16,020 nucleotides of DNA from Firmicutes bacterium UBA5766 (GTDB lineage: Bacteria; Bacillota; Desulfotomaculia; Desulfotomaculales; Nap2-2B). The notes under the pieces were generated by a model. It did not search any database, had not been told where the DNA came from, and was given only the letters and a program-made list of their open reading frames with translations. The stretch lies in contig DIEU01000052.1 in assembly GCA_002418775.1 (NCBI GenBank), forward strand, positions 1,702 to 17,721. Reading direction: 5' to 3'. Positions 1 to 7,082 of this stretch are shown here, piece by piece (the first letter of the stretch is position 1; every line of letters begins with the position of its first letter). The translations under genes and the position numbers were made by a program.

Positions 1-34
1 CCCTTCTTTTTAGTCTCAGCTCTGTATACTCTTA

Positions 35-175
35 CTAACCTTTGATTTTTATGTTATTGCCAAAAAGGGTAAACGGCAGTTTAAACTCCGGTATCCCGGC
101 AGCATACGGAGCAATTTCGTACTGTGCAAAGTATATTGTCAAACCGCCATCAACAAAGTAAAACGGCTGGTTCTT
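35..175 (-). pseudogene. C-terminal remnant of a DUF3298 (RsiV-like) protein
   Basis: Read on the minus strand, this 46-codon open stretch ends in TAG at 35-37. It encodes a segment with FYFVDGGLTIYF, then QYEIAPYAAGIPEF, which resembles the C-terminal core of DUF3298 domains (RsiV/PdaC type extracytoplasmic proteins), where an aromatic-rich strand is followed by YEIAPYAxGxPE. An in-frame TGA at 176-178 lies directly upstream, there is no start codon with a ribosome binding site, and a full DUF3298 protein would be 200 residues or more. I therefore read it as the tail of a gene broken by nonsense or frameshift mutation, not a functional small gene. The family call rests on a short motif recognised by eye. 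Confidence 0.45.
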
Positions 176-230
176 TCAAAAACCTTATCTATTTGAACCG
201 TTTTTTTACAATACTTGACTAAAACTCCGT

Positions 231-650
231 TTACCTGTTGACAACAATAACACCGGCAACAATCAGCACGGAGCCGGCAAGCTTTTGCGCAGAAAAATTT
301 TCCCCAAGCAATATAACAGCAAGAATCAATGTAACAATTGGAAATGCCGCTGCAATAGGCGTAATTACCGAAGCCTCACCAGTCTTTAAGGCATAAAAGT
401 AAGCTATCTGCCCTAAAAAAGCTGCCAAGATTCCCTCGCCCATCATAAAGGAAGCAGCCCGGAAATCGACATGGGATAATGCTGTCATTTTACCGGTCAA
501 TAGGCCTGCGGCAAGCAAGACGACTGCAACGGATACGCTTCTTATTGTCAGCGCTGAAAAAGGCTCCATTGAAACAAGGCCTGTCTTGGCCAGTATCGGC
601 CCAATACCCCAGCAAAGCATAGCCAGAAATGCAAAAATCACTGATCTCAT
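231..650 (-). CDS. half-size EamA/DMT-family membrane transporter
   Basis: This 139-residue hydrophobic protein has about five predicted membrane segments (roughly residues 2-22, 31-51, 66-86, 94-114, 122-137). The sequence is typical of a single EamA domain: an N-terminal FLAMLCWGIGPILAKTGL segment, the internal YFYALKTGEASVITPI stretch and a C-terminal LLGE followed by a GxxLIVAGV helix. Most EamA transporters carry two such domains in about 300 residues; a one-domain protein would have to work as a dimer, as small multidrug transporters do. The substrate cannot be told. The ATG at 650 is preceded by AAGGTGA, a good ribosome binding site. The gene is divergent from the XRE regulator, and a promoter overlapped by an inverted repeat lies just upstream, suggesting local regulation. 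Confidence 0.85.
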   Translation of the reverse strand: MRSVIFAFLAMLCWGIGPILAKTGLVSMEPFSALTIRSVSVAVVLLAAGLLTGKMTALSHVDFRAASFMMGEGILAAFLGQIAYFYALKTGEASVITPIAAAFPIVTLILAVILLGENFSAQKLAGSVLIVAGVIVVNR

Positions 651-684
651 ACCAAACGTCTCACCTTTATTTTTTTAGAATAAA

Positions 685-705
685 CGGGTAAGTTTATCTT
701 ACCCG
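685..705. repeat. perfect inverted repeat overlapping the EamA promoter (candidate operator)
   Basis: CGGGTAAG at 685-692 and CTTACCCG at 698-705 form a perfect 8-bp inverted repeat around a 5-nt centre (TTTAT). It covers the -10 region of the minus-strand EamA promoter and has no T-run that would make it a good terminator, so an operator is the better reading. The divergent XRE-family regulator at 862 is the natural candidate to bind it, but that link is inference. Confidence 0.5.
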
Positions 706-724
706 CACAGGTGTTAAAAAACAA
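696..724 (-). promoter_or_regulatory. probable sigma-A promoter of the EamA gene
   Basis: On the minus strand a -35-like TTGTTT (719-724) is followed after exactly 17 nt by a -10-like TAAGAT (696-701). Transcription would begin about 40 nt upstream of the EamA start codon. The -10 box overlaps one arm of the inverted repeat at 685-705. The match to consensus is moderate. Confidence 0.45.
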
Positions 725-861
725 CAAAATTATCCAACAACGGATATGTTTTTTCTAATCCGCAACATTGAAGTAGGAAAAAAAAGAATAATCTAGAATT
801 TATTTTTTTAGATCTTAATTTTACTCACCGGCAGACCATTAATAAAGGCAGGTGATAAATC

Positions 862-1206
862 TTGGAAAACATGAATAAAGTGATCGGTTTCAGGCTGAAA
901 AACTTGAGAAAAGCAAGAGGACTTAAAAGAGAAGGACTGGCGAAAATAATCGGGGTCAGTGTCTCTGCGATCAGGGATTGGGAACAGGGGATCCATGGCA
1001 TACGTCCGGAAACATTAAAACACCTTGCCGAAATCTTTGAGGTTAAACAAAGCTATTTTGTTGAAGAAGAGCTCGATCTGGGCAATCTGACCGATCAGAA
1101 AAAAGAAGAAGTGCTTAAGGGAATCCTGGAATGGGTACAAAGGCAGAAAGCCGAAATTCTTACACTGGAAAAGACATTAGAGACTCTAATTTCCAGCAAA
1201 AAATAA
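862..1206 (+). CDS. XRE-family helix-turn-helix transcriptional regulator
   Basis: This 114-residue soluble protein has a Cro/C1-type HTH at about residues 10-66: RLKNLRKARGL, then LAKIIGVSVSAIRDWEQG, which carries the usual S-x3-I-x2-WE-x-G recognition-helix signature, and TLKHLAEIFEV. The last 35 residues are charged and helical (about 78-112) and probably form a short coiled coil for dimerisation. There is no sensor domain, protease domain or membrane segment. The TTG at 862 is chosen over the in-frame ATG at 871 because an AGGTGA ribosome binding site sits about 7 nt before the TTG and too far from the ATG. It is divergent from the EamA transporter and may regulate it. The target is not shown by the sequence. 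Confidence 0.88.
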   Translation: MENMNKVIGFRLKNLRKARGLKREGLAKIIGVSVSAIRDWEQGIHGIRPETLKHLAEIFEVKQSYFVEEELDLGNLTDQKKEEVLKGILEWVQRQKAEILTLEKTLETLISSKK

Positions 1207-1363
1207 TCGGCCGGTTTCCGAACTTCATTCATACCCCCCTGGTCATTCTTAATCCCGAAATAAATATCGGAAGGAACCGACTAATGATCCCCAATTAATA
1301 CTTATGTGAAATAAAGCAAAAAACAATGTTATTAAGGCAAAAATTATATGTATGTCGTAAAAG

Positions 1364-2357
1364 CTAACTTCGTCCTGAACAATGAAAGCAATAAAATGAA
1401 GGGCCTTTAAACCTATACTGTTCCCTGCTAACTATTTTCTTAAAACACAGTCTAAGGTTAGGCATATTTTTACCCTCAAAATTTCCAACATCTGTGATGT
1501 CATACTGCCTGCAGAAAGCCTGCGCATCTTTATCCCTTAGGGTCTCTTCAACCTCTTTTTTAGACCAGACATAAAACTTCCCCTCCACACCTTCGGAATC
1601 AGCGTCCTCGGCGCTATAGAAACCCCCCTCCGGAGAGGTCAGCCTCCTGAAAGACATATTTAAAAATTTCTCCGGCCACCGCGCCATAAAAAGGCTCTTG
1701 TGTCACCTGGCAGGTTTCCAGGTACACATATGCCAAAAGAGAAAAGAGCATTGTCACAAAGCATCTTTTCAAAATGCGGGATAAGCCATTTCTGGTCGGT
1801 GGAATAACGGGAAAATCCCGATCCGGTGTGGTCGTATAACCATCCCTTAAACATACCCAGCAATGTTTTTTCAACCATCTTTAGGGCTTGTTTCTCAGAA
1901 TTCTTTTTGTAATAGCGCAGCAAAAACATAAGCGTGTGCGGCGAGGGGAATTTCGGCACCCAGCCAAAACCACCAAAAACGCCGTCAAAACTTTCTTCTA
2001 ACTGCCCGTATGCTTTATCAAGAACATATTCAGAAGGCTGATTGTCAGATCCGACCGGACGCTCCCTGATCACCTTAATTTTTTATCAGGAGTCATGAAA
2101 ATGGTCAAGGGCCAGCCTCCCTGACCAGTAATCAACTGGCAGACAGATATGTAAACATGATCAATATCAGGGCGCTCTTCCCTGTCTACTTTTATTGAAT
2201 TAATAATTCCTATAGCTAATTCGGTATTTCTGCAAAATGTTATAAAGATATTATTTAATACATTTTTTAGATATGCATCGTTATCCAGAAAATCATCCCC
2301 TGACATTTGGAAGACCCCAGTATGCTGGCCTCCGTTGCAGATTGCGTGCTTGAGCAC
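1364..2357 (-). pseudogene. broken DUF255/YyaL (SSP411-like) thioredoxin-domain protein
   Basis: Minus-strand pieces in different frames reassemble into part of a DUF255/YyaL protein, normally about 600-700 residues with an N-terminal thioredoxin-like domain and an (alpha/alpha)6-barrel. Piece one (about 2220-2070) has KVDREERPDIDHVY and TGQGGWPLTIFMTPD and ends in TGA. Piece two (2073 to about 1745) has FGWVPKFPSPHTL and IPHFEKMLCDNALFS. The frame then shifts near 1734-1747 to LLAYVYLETCQVTQEPFY, and again near 1630-1645 to LTSPEGGFYSAEDADSEGVE. Family similarity ends after FEGKNMPNL near 1455. The CxxC region and N-terminus, about 80-100 residues around 2070, and the C-terminal half are missing. 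The damage is too extensive for sequencing error. No transposon is visible. Confidence 0.85.
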
Positions 2358-2523
2358 ACAAGCCAGATTTTATAATAACTCAATTTTTTTCTAAAAAAAG
2401 TGTTAACGCGCTAAATAATTAATCCAAATGGACAAGATCTTCTTTTTTTCTGCATTTATTTTTCGGACTAATCTTTTACAAACTAATAAACCATAGAGGA
2501 ATCAGATGATTGATGTAGAAATT

Positions 2524-2550
2524 ATATTGCAAATATATTTTGAGCAATAT
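2524..2550. repeat. 7-bp inverted repeat before the cyclic-di-GMP enzyme gene
   Basis: ATATTGC (2524-2530) and GCAATAT (2544-2550) are perfect inverted copies around 13 nt of AT-rich sequence. The repeat ends 8 nt before the GGAGG ribosome binding site at 2558-2562. It could be an operator or an mRNA hairpin affecting initiation. In such AT-rich DNA it could also be chance. Confidence 0.25.
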
Positions 2551-2567
2551 TAATTATGGAGGTCAAC

Positions 2568-4685
2568 ATGGCGGGAGATCAACTATCCTCTTGCTTATCA
2601 GCTGATCTTTTAATTGACAAACTAATCTTCATCCTTGAAGACGATCAAATTATTTATGCCAATGACAAACTTCTGGAGGTAACCGGGTATACTCTCCGGG
2701 AACTGAATGAAAATCCGGGGGGAATCCTGTCTCTTAATGAATTTAACAACTGTGCAATCCAAGTAAAAACAAAATCCGGCCAGGCAAGAGAAGTAAAGAT
2801 TACAACAGAAAATATACAGCTCCTGGGCCAGTCGGTAACCCTGGCAGTCGGGATCGATATAACGGATTTCGCTATATTAAAAAATGAGCTGGCCGATACT
2901 GAAAAAAAATATCAAACTCTGGTTGAAAATATCAATGAAGTTATCTTTTTAACAGATGATCAGGGTTGTTTTACATACATGAGCCCGGAAGTGGAAAAAT
3001 TGTTCTTTCCCGCAAAAATTGATGATTTTTATGGACATTCTATTGCGGAATTTATTCACCCTGCCGACCGGAAAACTGCCTTGAAGGACAAGAAACTCGT
3101 TTTAAAGGGTGAAAAAATGAATAGTGTTTACCGGGTTTCAAATATAAATAGAGAAAAAGAATATTACCTGAGAATTTCCGGCCGGCCATTATTTGAGAAA
3201 GGCCGGGTAACTGGAATAGCTGGAATCTGTTTTGATGTTACCGAACAGAAAAATGCGGAAAAAACCCTTCAGGAAAGCGAACAACTCCTGCGCGGTATAA
3301 CAGATAATATGCTGGACATGATTTGCACAACCGACACCGAAGGTATTTGCCGCTATATCTCACCTTCATACAGGACCATCTTAGGCTACAAGACAGGGGA
3401 TCTGCTTGGAAAATCCTTTACAAACAATATCCATCCCGACGACTCAGGATATGCGTTTTCAGCCTTTTTGGCGGTAACTCAAACAAAAATTTCAAAAAGA
3501 TTCGAATACCGGTACAGGCTTTCAAAAAAAGGCTACCTCTGGCTGGAGACGATAGCGAACCCCTTGCTGGACGACAACCAGGAACTGACGGGAGTTATAC
3601 TTTCCAGCCGGGACATCACCGAACGCAAACAGATGGAGGAGCAGTTAAAATATTTAAGCCTTCACGATAACCTTACCGGTCTATATAACCGCACCTATTT
3701 TGAACAGGAAATGAACCGCCTGCAAAAAGGCCGTTTCTCTTTAATCGGCATTATAGTATGCGATATTGACGGGCTTAAGTTTATCAATGACACGCAGGGG
3801 CATAACGCCGGAGACACCCTGATCATATCAGCCGCCAAAGCAATTAGGTCTTCCTTCCGGGCTGAAGATATGGTAGCCCGTATCGGCGGTGATGAGTTTG
3901 CCGTTCTTTTATTGAACTGCGACAGTAGGACTATGGAAAAAGCCTGCCTGAGAATAAGACAAAACATTACCAATCATAACAAAGAAACCCCTGAATGTTT
4001 TTTGAGTATTTCAATTGGTTACGCAATCAACAGCGGGGAAAAAGTCAGCGTAACAGACCTGTTCAAAGAAGCCGACAATAAAATGTACAAGGAAAAGGTA
4101 TACAACAGTCAATCCACCCGCAGCGCAGTAATCCGGGCCATGATGGAATCTTTGGAGATAATCGACTTCGCTGCCGAAGGTCACGTAGACCGGCTGCAGT
4201 CTTTAATTAAAAACATGGCTGAAGTCATTGAGTTACCCAAAGGGAAAGTTATGGACATGTATCTTTTAGCCCAATTTCATGATATCGGCAAAGTTGGTAT
4301 ATCGGCTGATATCCTCTTTAAGCAGGGTACGCTGACCCCCGAGGAACTTGTTGAAATTCGCCGGCACAGCGAAATCGGACACAGGATTGTTCAGTACATA
4401 CCCGATTTGATCAGAATAGCTGATTGGATACTGAAACACCATGAATGGTGGAATGGTGAAGGATACCCCTTCGGCCTGAAAGGGGAAGAAATACCTCTTG
4501 AGTGCCGGATCATGGCCATTGTGGACGCTTATGATTCGATGACTTCCGACAGGCCGTATCGAAAAGCGCTGCCCCCCGAGGACGCTGTCACAGAACTTCT
4601 CCGGTGCTCAGGAACTCAGTTCGATCCCGTTCTGGTAGATAAATTCGTTGAAATAATTAGAAGGAACCAGTACAAAATACCATAG
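2568..4685 (+). CDS. PAS-PAS-PAS-GGDEF-HD-GYP cyclic-di-GMP synthase/phosphodiesterase
   Basis: This 705-residue cytoplasmic signalling protein has three PAS sensor domains (about residues 10-110, 115-225 and 239-355), a GGDEF diguanylate cyclase domain (about 360-520) and an HD-GYP phosphodiesterase domain (about 525-705). The active site IGGDEF is intact (GGDEF at 440-444), and an RxxD product-inhibition site (RAED) lies five residues before it. The HD pair is in HDIGK (from 571) and the GYP motif in HHEWWNGEGYP (GYP at 632-634), so both making and breaking of cyclic-di-GMP look possible. There is no signal peptide or membrane segment, so the PAS domains probably sense a cytoplasmic ligand, redox state or cofactor. 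The start at 2568 is preferred over the ATG at 2556 because GGAGG sits 5 nt before it. It may be co-transcribed with the two genes downstream. Confidence 0.93.
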   Translation: MAGDQLSSCLSADLLIDKLIFILEDDQIIYANDKLLEVTGYTLRELNENPGGILSLNEFNNCAIQVKTKSGQAREVKITTENIQLLGQSVTLAVGIDITDFAILKNELADTEKKYQTLVENINEVIFLTDDQGCFTYMSPEVEKLFFPAKIDDFYGHSIAEFIHPADRKTALKDKKLVLKGEKMNSVYRVSNINREKEYYLRISGRPLFEKGRVTGIAGICFDVTEQKNAEKTLQESEQLLRGITDNMLDMICTTDTEGICRYISPSYRTILGYKTGDLLGKSFTNNIHPDDSGYAFSAFLAVTQTKISKRFEYRYRLSKKGYLWLETIANPLLDDNQELTGVILSSRDITERKQMEEQLKYLSLHDNLTGLYNRTYFEQEMNRLQKGRFSLIGIIVCDIDGLKFINDTQGHNAGDTLIISAAKAIRSSFRAEDMVARIGGDEFAVLLLNCDSRTMEKACLRIRQNITNHNKETPECFLSISIGYAINSGEKVSVTDLFKEADNKMYKEKVYNSQSTRSAVIRAMMESLEIIDFAAEGHVDRLQSLIKNMAEVIELPKGKVMDMYLLAQFHDIGKVGISADILFKQGTLTPEELVEIRRHSEIGHRIVQYIPDLIRIADWILKHHEWWNGEGYPFGLKGEEIPLECRIMAIVDAYDSMTSDRPYRKALPPEDAVTELLRCSGTQFDPVLVDKFVEIIRRNQYKIP

Positions 4686-4742
4686 AAAGCAGAACATGAA
4701 CCCAGGAGTTGTATAAAATAACATGCTGCAAAGTAAAATGAT

Positions 4743-5360
4743 ATGCGCAGAGTGACCGCCGCCGCAATTGTTCTTCTGTTCCTTTTCCTTGTCTTTGCAT
4801 TCAGAGAAGCCCAGAAAAAGCAAGCCCTGGCTGTTGCTCATGGGGAAACGTCGTCCCTGCTGGTACTTATCCTGGCAGCCGCCTCAAAAGGCGAAATTGG
4901 CAGCGGTGAGTTCCAGGGAAACCCTAACAAGCTCGATCTTTCTCTTCTCGAACCGGGAGACATTTTACTGGCCGGCAACTATGGGAGCTCTTACGGTGTT
5001 TTTACCCACTCCGGGCTGTATACAGGAAACAATCAGGTTGTAGATGCGGGTACCGGCAGTGGAGTTTATCTTGCAAAGGCTCAAGACTATTATAATTACG
5101 ATTGGGCTGCCATCTTAAGGGTAAAGGCCAGTCCAGAACAAAAGAAAGCCGCTGTTGATTACGCTCTGTCTCAAACCGGGAGACCCTTTTTTATCCTAGC
5201 TCCGCGGAAAGAAGACGGACTCTGGTACTGCTCAAAATTAATCTGGCGCTCCTATCTGCGTCAGGGAATAAATCTTGATTGTACAAACGGATACTGGATT
5301 CTTCCCGATTCGCTTCTAAAAAGCCCCCTTATTGATGTGATTTATTATTCGAGAGGGTAA
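4743..5360 (+). CDS. YiiX-like (NlpC/P60 superfamily, permuted) cysteine hydrolase, membrane-anchored or secreted
   Basis: The 205-residue protein begins with a basic MRR and a hydrophobic stretch (about 5-20), typical of a signal peptide or membrane anchor, with a second hydrophobic patch at about 38-48. The catalytic region carries the marks of the YiiX/YebB-like circularly permuted papain fold: LEPGDILL (PGDI at 71-74), histidine in FTHSGLYTG (His 89), and cysteine in the C-terminal half in WYCSKLIWRSY (Cys 163). Known relatives are amidases or peptidases acting on peptidoglycan peptides, lipids or acyl groups; the substrate here cannot be told. An in-frame TAA at 4734 restricts the start to 4743 or the GTG at 4752, and no strong ribosome binding site precedes either. 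The gene starts 57 nt after the GGDEF/HD-GYP gene and is followed after 8 nt by a membrane protein gene. Confidence 0.8.
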   Translation: MRRVTAAAIVLLFLFLVFAFREAQKKQALAVAHGETSSLLVLILAAASKGEIGSGEFQGNPNKLDLSLLEPGDILLAGNYGSSYGVFTHSGLYTGNNQVVDAGTGSGVYLAKAQDYYNYDWAAILRVKASPEQKKAAVDYALSQTGRPFFILAPRKEDGLWYCSKLIWRSYLRQGINLDCTNGYWILPDSLLKSPLIDVIYYSRG

Positions 5361-5368
5361 ATATCCGT

Positions 5369-5869
5369 ATGACTGGTTTTTCCTTCCGAAACTATGTGGA
5401 TATCCATTATATTCTGTTTCTATACCTGCTTCACTTCGGCTTTATCAGTATAACTGCCGCGACACTTAATTTTCTGACCGTTGCATTTATTGTCTGGCTG
5501 ATTTACCTGTCGCTCCTATTTTTTCTCGGATACAAACATGCGTCAAATAAAAACAGGCCGCTGGCTTCTTCCTTTCTTTGCGGAGCCTTCGGCCAACTGC
5601 CGGCAATAATTCTTTCTTCAATCACGATTGCCGGGATACTTTCAGGCAGCTATTTTGAACTAACTATTTTCAACACGTATGATTTTATGCTGCAGGTATG
5701 GCATACTTCACTGGCGCCGGTTTTCACTATTCTGCCCTCATCTAGTATGCTTGAAATCCCTTTATATTATTGGGTTACAGTTAGCGCCTCATTTTTTTAC
5801 CCGCTGGTTTTTTTTCTTGGAGCTGTTCTTGGCGCCTTTTCAAGAACTAAAACATCCCCTGCATGTTGA
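5369..5869 (+). CDS. hypothetical four-helix membrane protein
   Basis: I do not recognise this 166-residue protein. It has four hydrophobic segments (about residues 12-32, 35-55, 68-92 and 135-157), a short polar stretch after helix two (HASNKNRP), and a longer aromatic-rich stretch between helices three and four that may lie outside the membrane. No catalytic motif is visible. Its ATG lies 8 nt after the stop of the cysteine hydrolase gene, with only a weak GAGGG-like ribosome binding site, so translation may be coupled to that gene and the products may act together, for example as a membrane partner of the hydrolase. Its last 23 bp overlap the end of the convergent sufB gene. The base composition (long T-runs encoding Phe/Leu) fits a membrane protein. 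Confidence 0.72.
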   Translation: MTGFSFRNYVDIHYILFLYLLHFGFISITAATLNFLTVAFIVWLIYLSLLFFLGYKHASNKNRPLASSFLCGAFGQLPAIILSSITIAGILSGSYFELTIFNTYDFMLQVWHTSLAPVFTILPSSSMLEIPLYYWVTVSASFFYPLVFFLGAVLGAFSRTKTSPAC

Positions 5870-7067
5870 CGGTTCTGTCTATTTCTTGCTGCAGTTCGTC
5901 AGGCAGCCCCATAATATCCACATTTAAAAATCCCCTCACGATTGCGGCGGTAGCATCGCTCTCGCTCATGCCGCGGGACATCATGTATTCAATTTCTTCC
6001 TGGGCAATCTTACCTACGGCCGCTTCGTGTGAAAGGTCAACCCCGGAGACCCTTCCTTCCAACTCGGGGACAGCATAGATCAGGCCTTTTTTCGAAAGGA
6101 TCAGACCGTGACACTCCAGGTGGCCTTTTGAATCAGCCACTTCTCCAACGATGTGACCCCGGTTGATTACATCACCGCCTGTTGTAATGCTCCTGGAAAT
6201 CATCTCCGCCCGGGTGCCGGGAGCTCTTAAATAGACCCTGGATCCCAAATCCATGAATGAACCCGGCACGGCAATAACAATTGTGTTATAGCGCGCAACG
6301 GCGTTTGTGCCTAAAAGATAGGTAGTGGGATACATCTGCAGGGTTTTGACCGGTTTCATACAAACAAAGTTTGATAAAAAAACGCCGTCTTCTTCAACAA
6401 TAGAAGCGCTGCGGGGTCTGACCGCAAATTCCTCGGCCCAGTTATGGATCATTGTAAAGCTCAGCTTTGCGCCTTTTTTAATGTAATACTCTGAAACGCC
6501 GATATGCAGTCCGGACCTTACCTCATATGAAGAAGCGCATCCTGAAATAATGTGCAGTTCCGAACCTTCCTCGGCGATTACTATATTGTGCACCTCCTGG
6601 GCCAGTCCGTTTTTGGCTGTAAACAGACATGCCTGCAGGGGAAAGACTGTTTTAACGCCCGGCAGGGCTCTGATAAAGTAACCTTGATCCCGGTGAAGCT
6701 CAGCCCTGGCAGTATACTTGTCCGTATCTACCGCCACAGCATGCCAGTAGTAATCCTCCAGCCAGTCGTATTTCTCCAGGGCTTCGCCTATACTCATAAT
6801 TTCCAGGCCATCCTGAAAAATATCATGATGCACAACCGAATGATCTATCTGCATAAAACTGCCGGACCGTCCTTTTACATCCGGGTCCACACCGGCACTG
6901 AGCAGCTCTTTTTTATCATACTGTGATAATACAGAAAGATTCTCCACATCCGAATGTGAGGGCGCTTCATGAATAAACTGGTCGAGATCCAGATCCTCAC
7001 CAAATATAGCGGTTTTATTGGCCGCGTCACGGGCTCTTTGAAGTTTGCCTTCCCTTGCCCCTTTCAT
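5847..7067 (-). CDS. sufB: SufB/SufD-family Fe-S cluster scaffold protein
   Basis: This 406-residue protein is the scaffold of the SUF-type iron-sulfur cluster machinery, which works with the SufC ATPase in the cytoplasm. The C-terminal beta-helix core is clear: SRVYLRAPGTRAEMISR (about 276-292), GGDVINRGHIVGE, GHLECHGLIL and SHEAAVGKIAQEE. Cys 319 in the ECHG motif aligns with the essential scaffold cysteine of E. coli SufB (QCDS), and His 347-Glu 348 is the conserved HEA. It is shorter than E. coli SufB (about 495) and resembles the short archaeal/anaerobe form. The ATG at 7067 has a GGAGAGTG ribosome binding site. It follows sufC by 15 nt in one operon. No sufS, sufU or sufE lies nearby, so this is the minimal two-gene type, sometimes called SMS, which presumably obtains sulfur otherwise. 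Confidence 0.9.
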   Translation of the reverse strand: MKGAREGKLQRARDAANKTAIFGEDLDLDQFIHEAPSHSDVENLSVLSQYDKKELLSAGVDPDVKGRSGSFMQIDHSVVHHDIFQDGLEIMSIGEALEKYDWLEDYYWHAVAVDTDKYTARAELHRDQGYFIRALPGVKTVFPLQACLFTAKNGLAQEVHNIVIAEEGSELHIISGCASSYEVRSGLHIGVSEYYIKKGAKLSFTMIHNWAEEFAVRPRSASIVEEDGVFLSNFVCMKPVKTLQMYPTTYLLGTNAVARYNTIVIAVPGSFMDLGSRVYLRAPGTRAEMISRSITTGGDVINRGHIVGEVADSKGHLECHGLILSKKGLIYAVPELEGRVSGVDLSHEAAVGKIAQEEIEYMMSRGMSESDATAAIVRGFLNVDIMGLPDELQQEIDRTVNMQGMF

Positions 7068-7082
7068 TCTTTCACTCTCCTA

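Noticed and set aside
1207..1363. Short 20-codon plus-strand frame from 1348 in the gap after the XRE gene
   Set aside because: There is no ribosome binding site at a workable distance and no similarity to anything; the gap also shows no convincing terminator.
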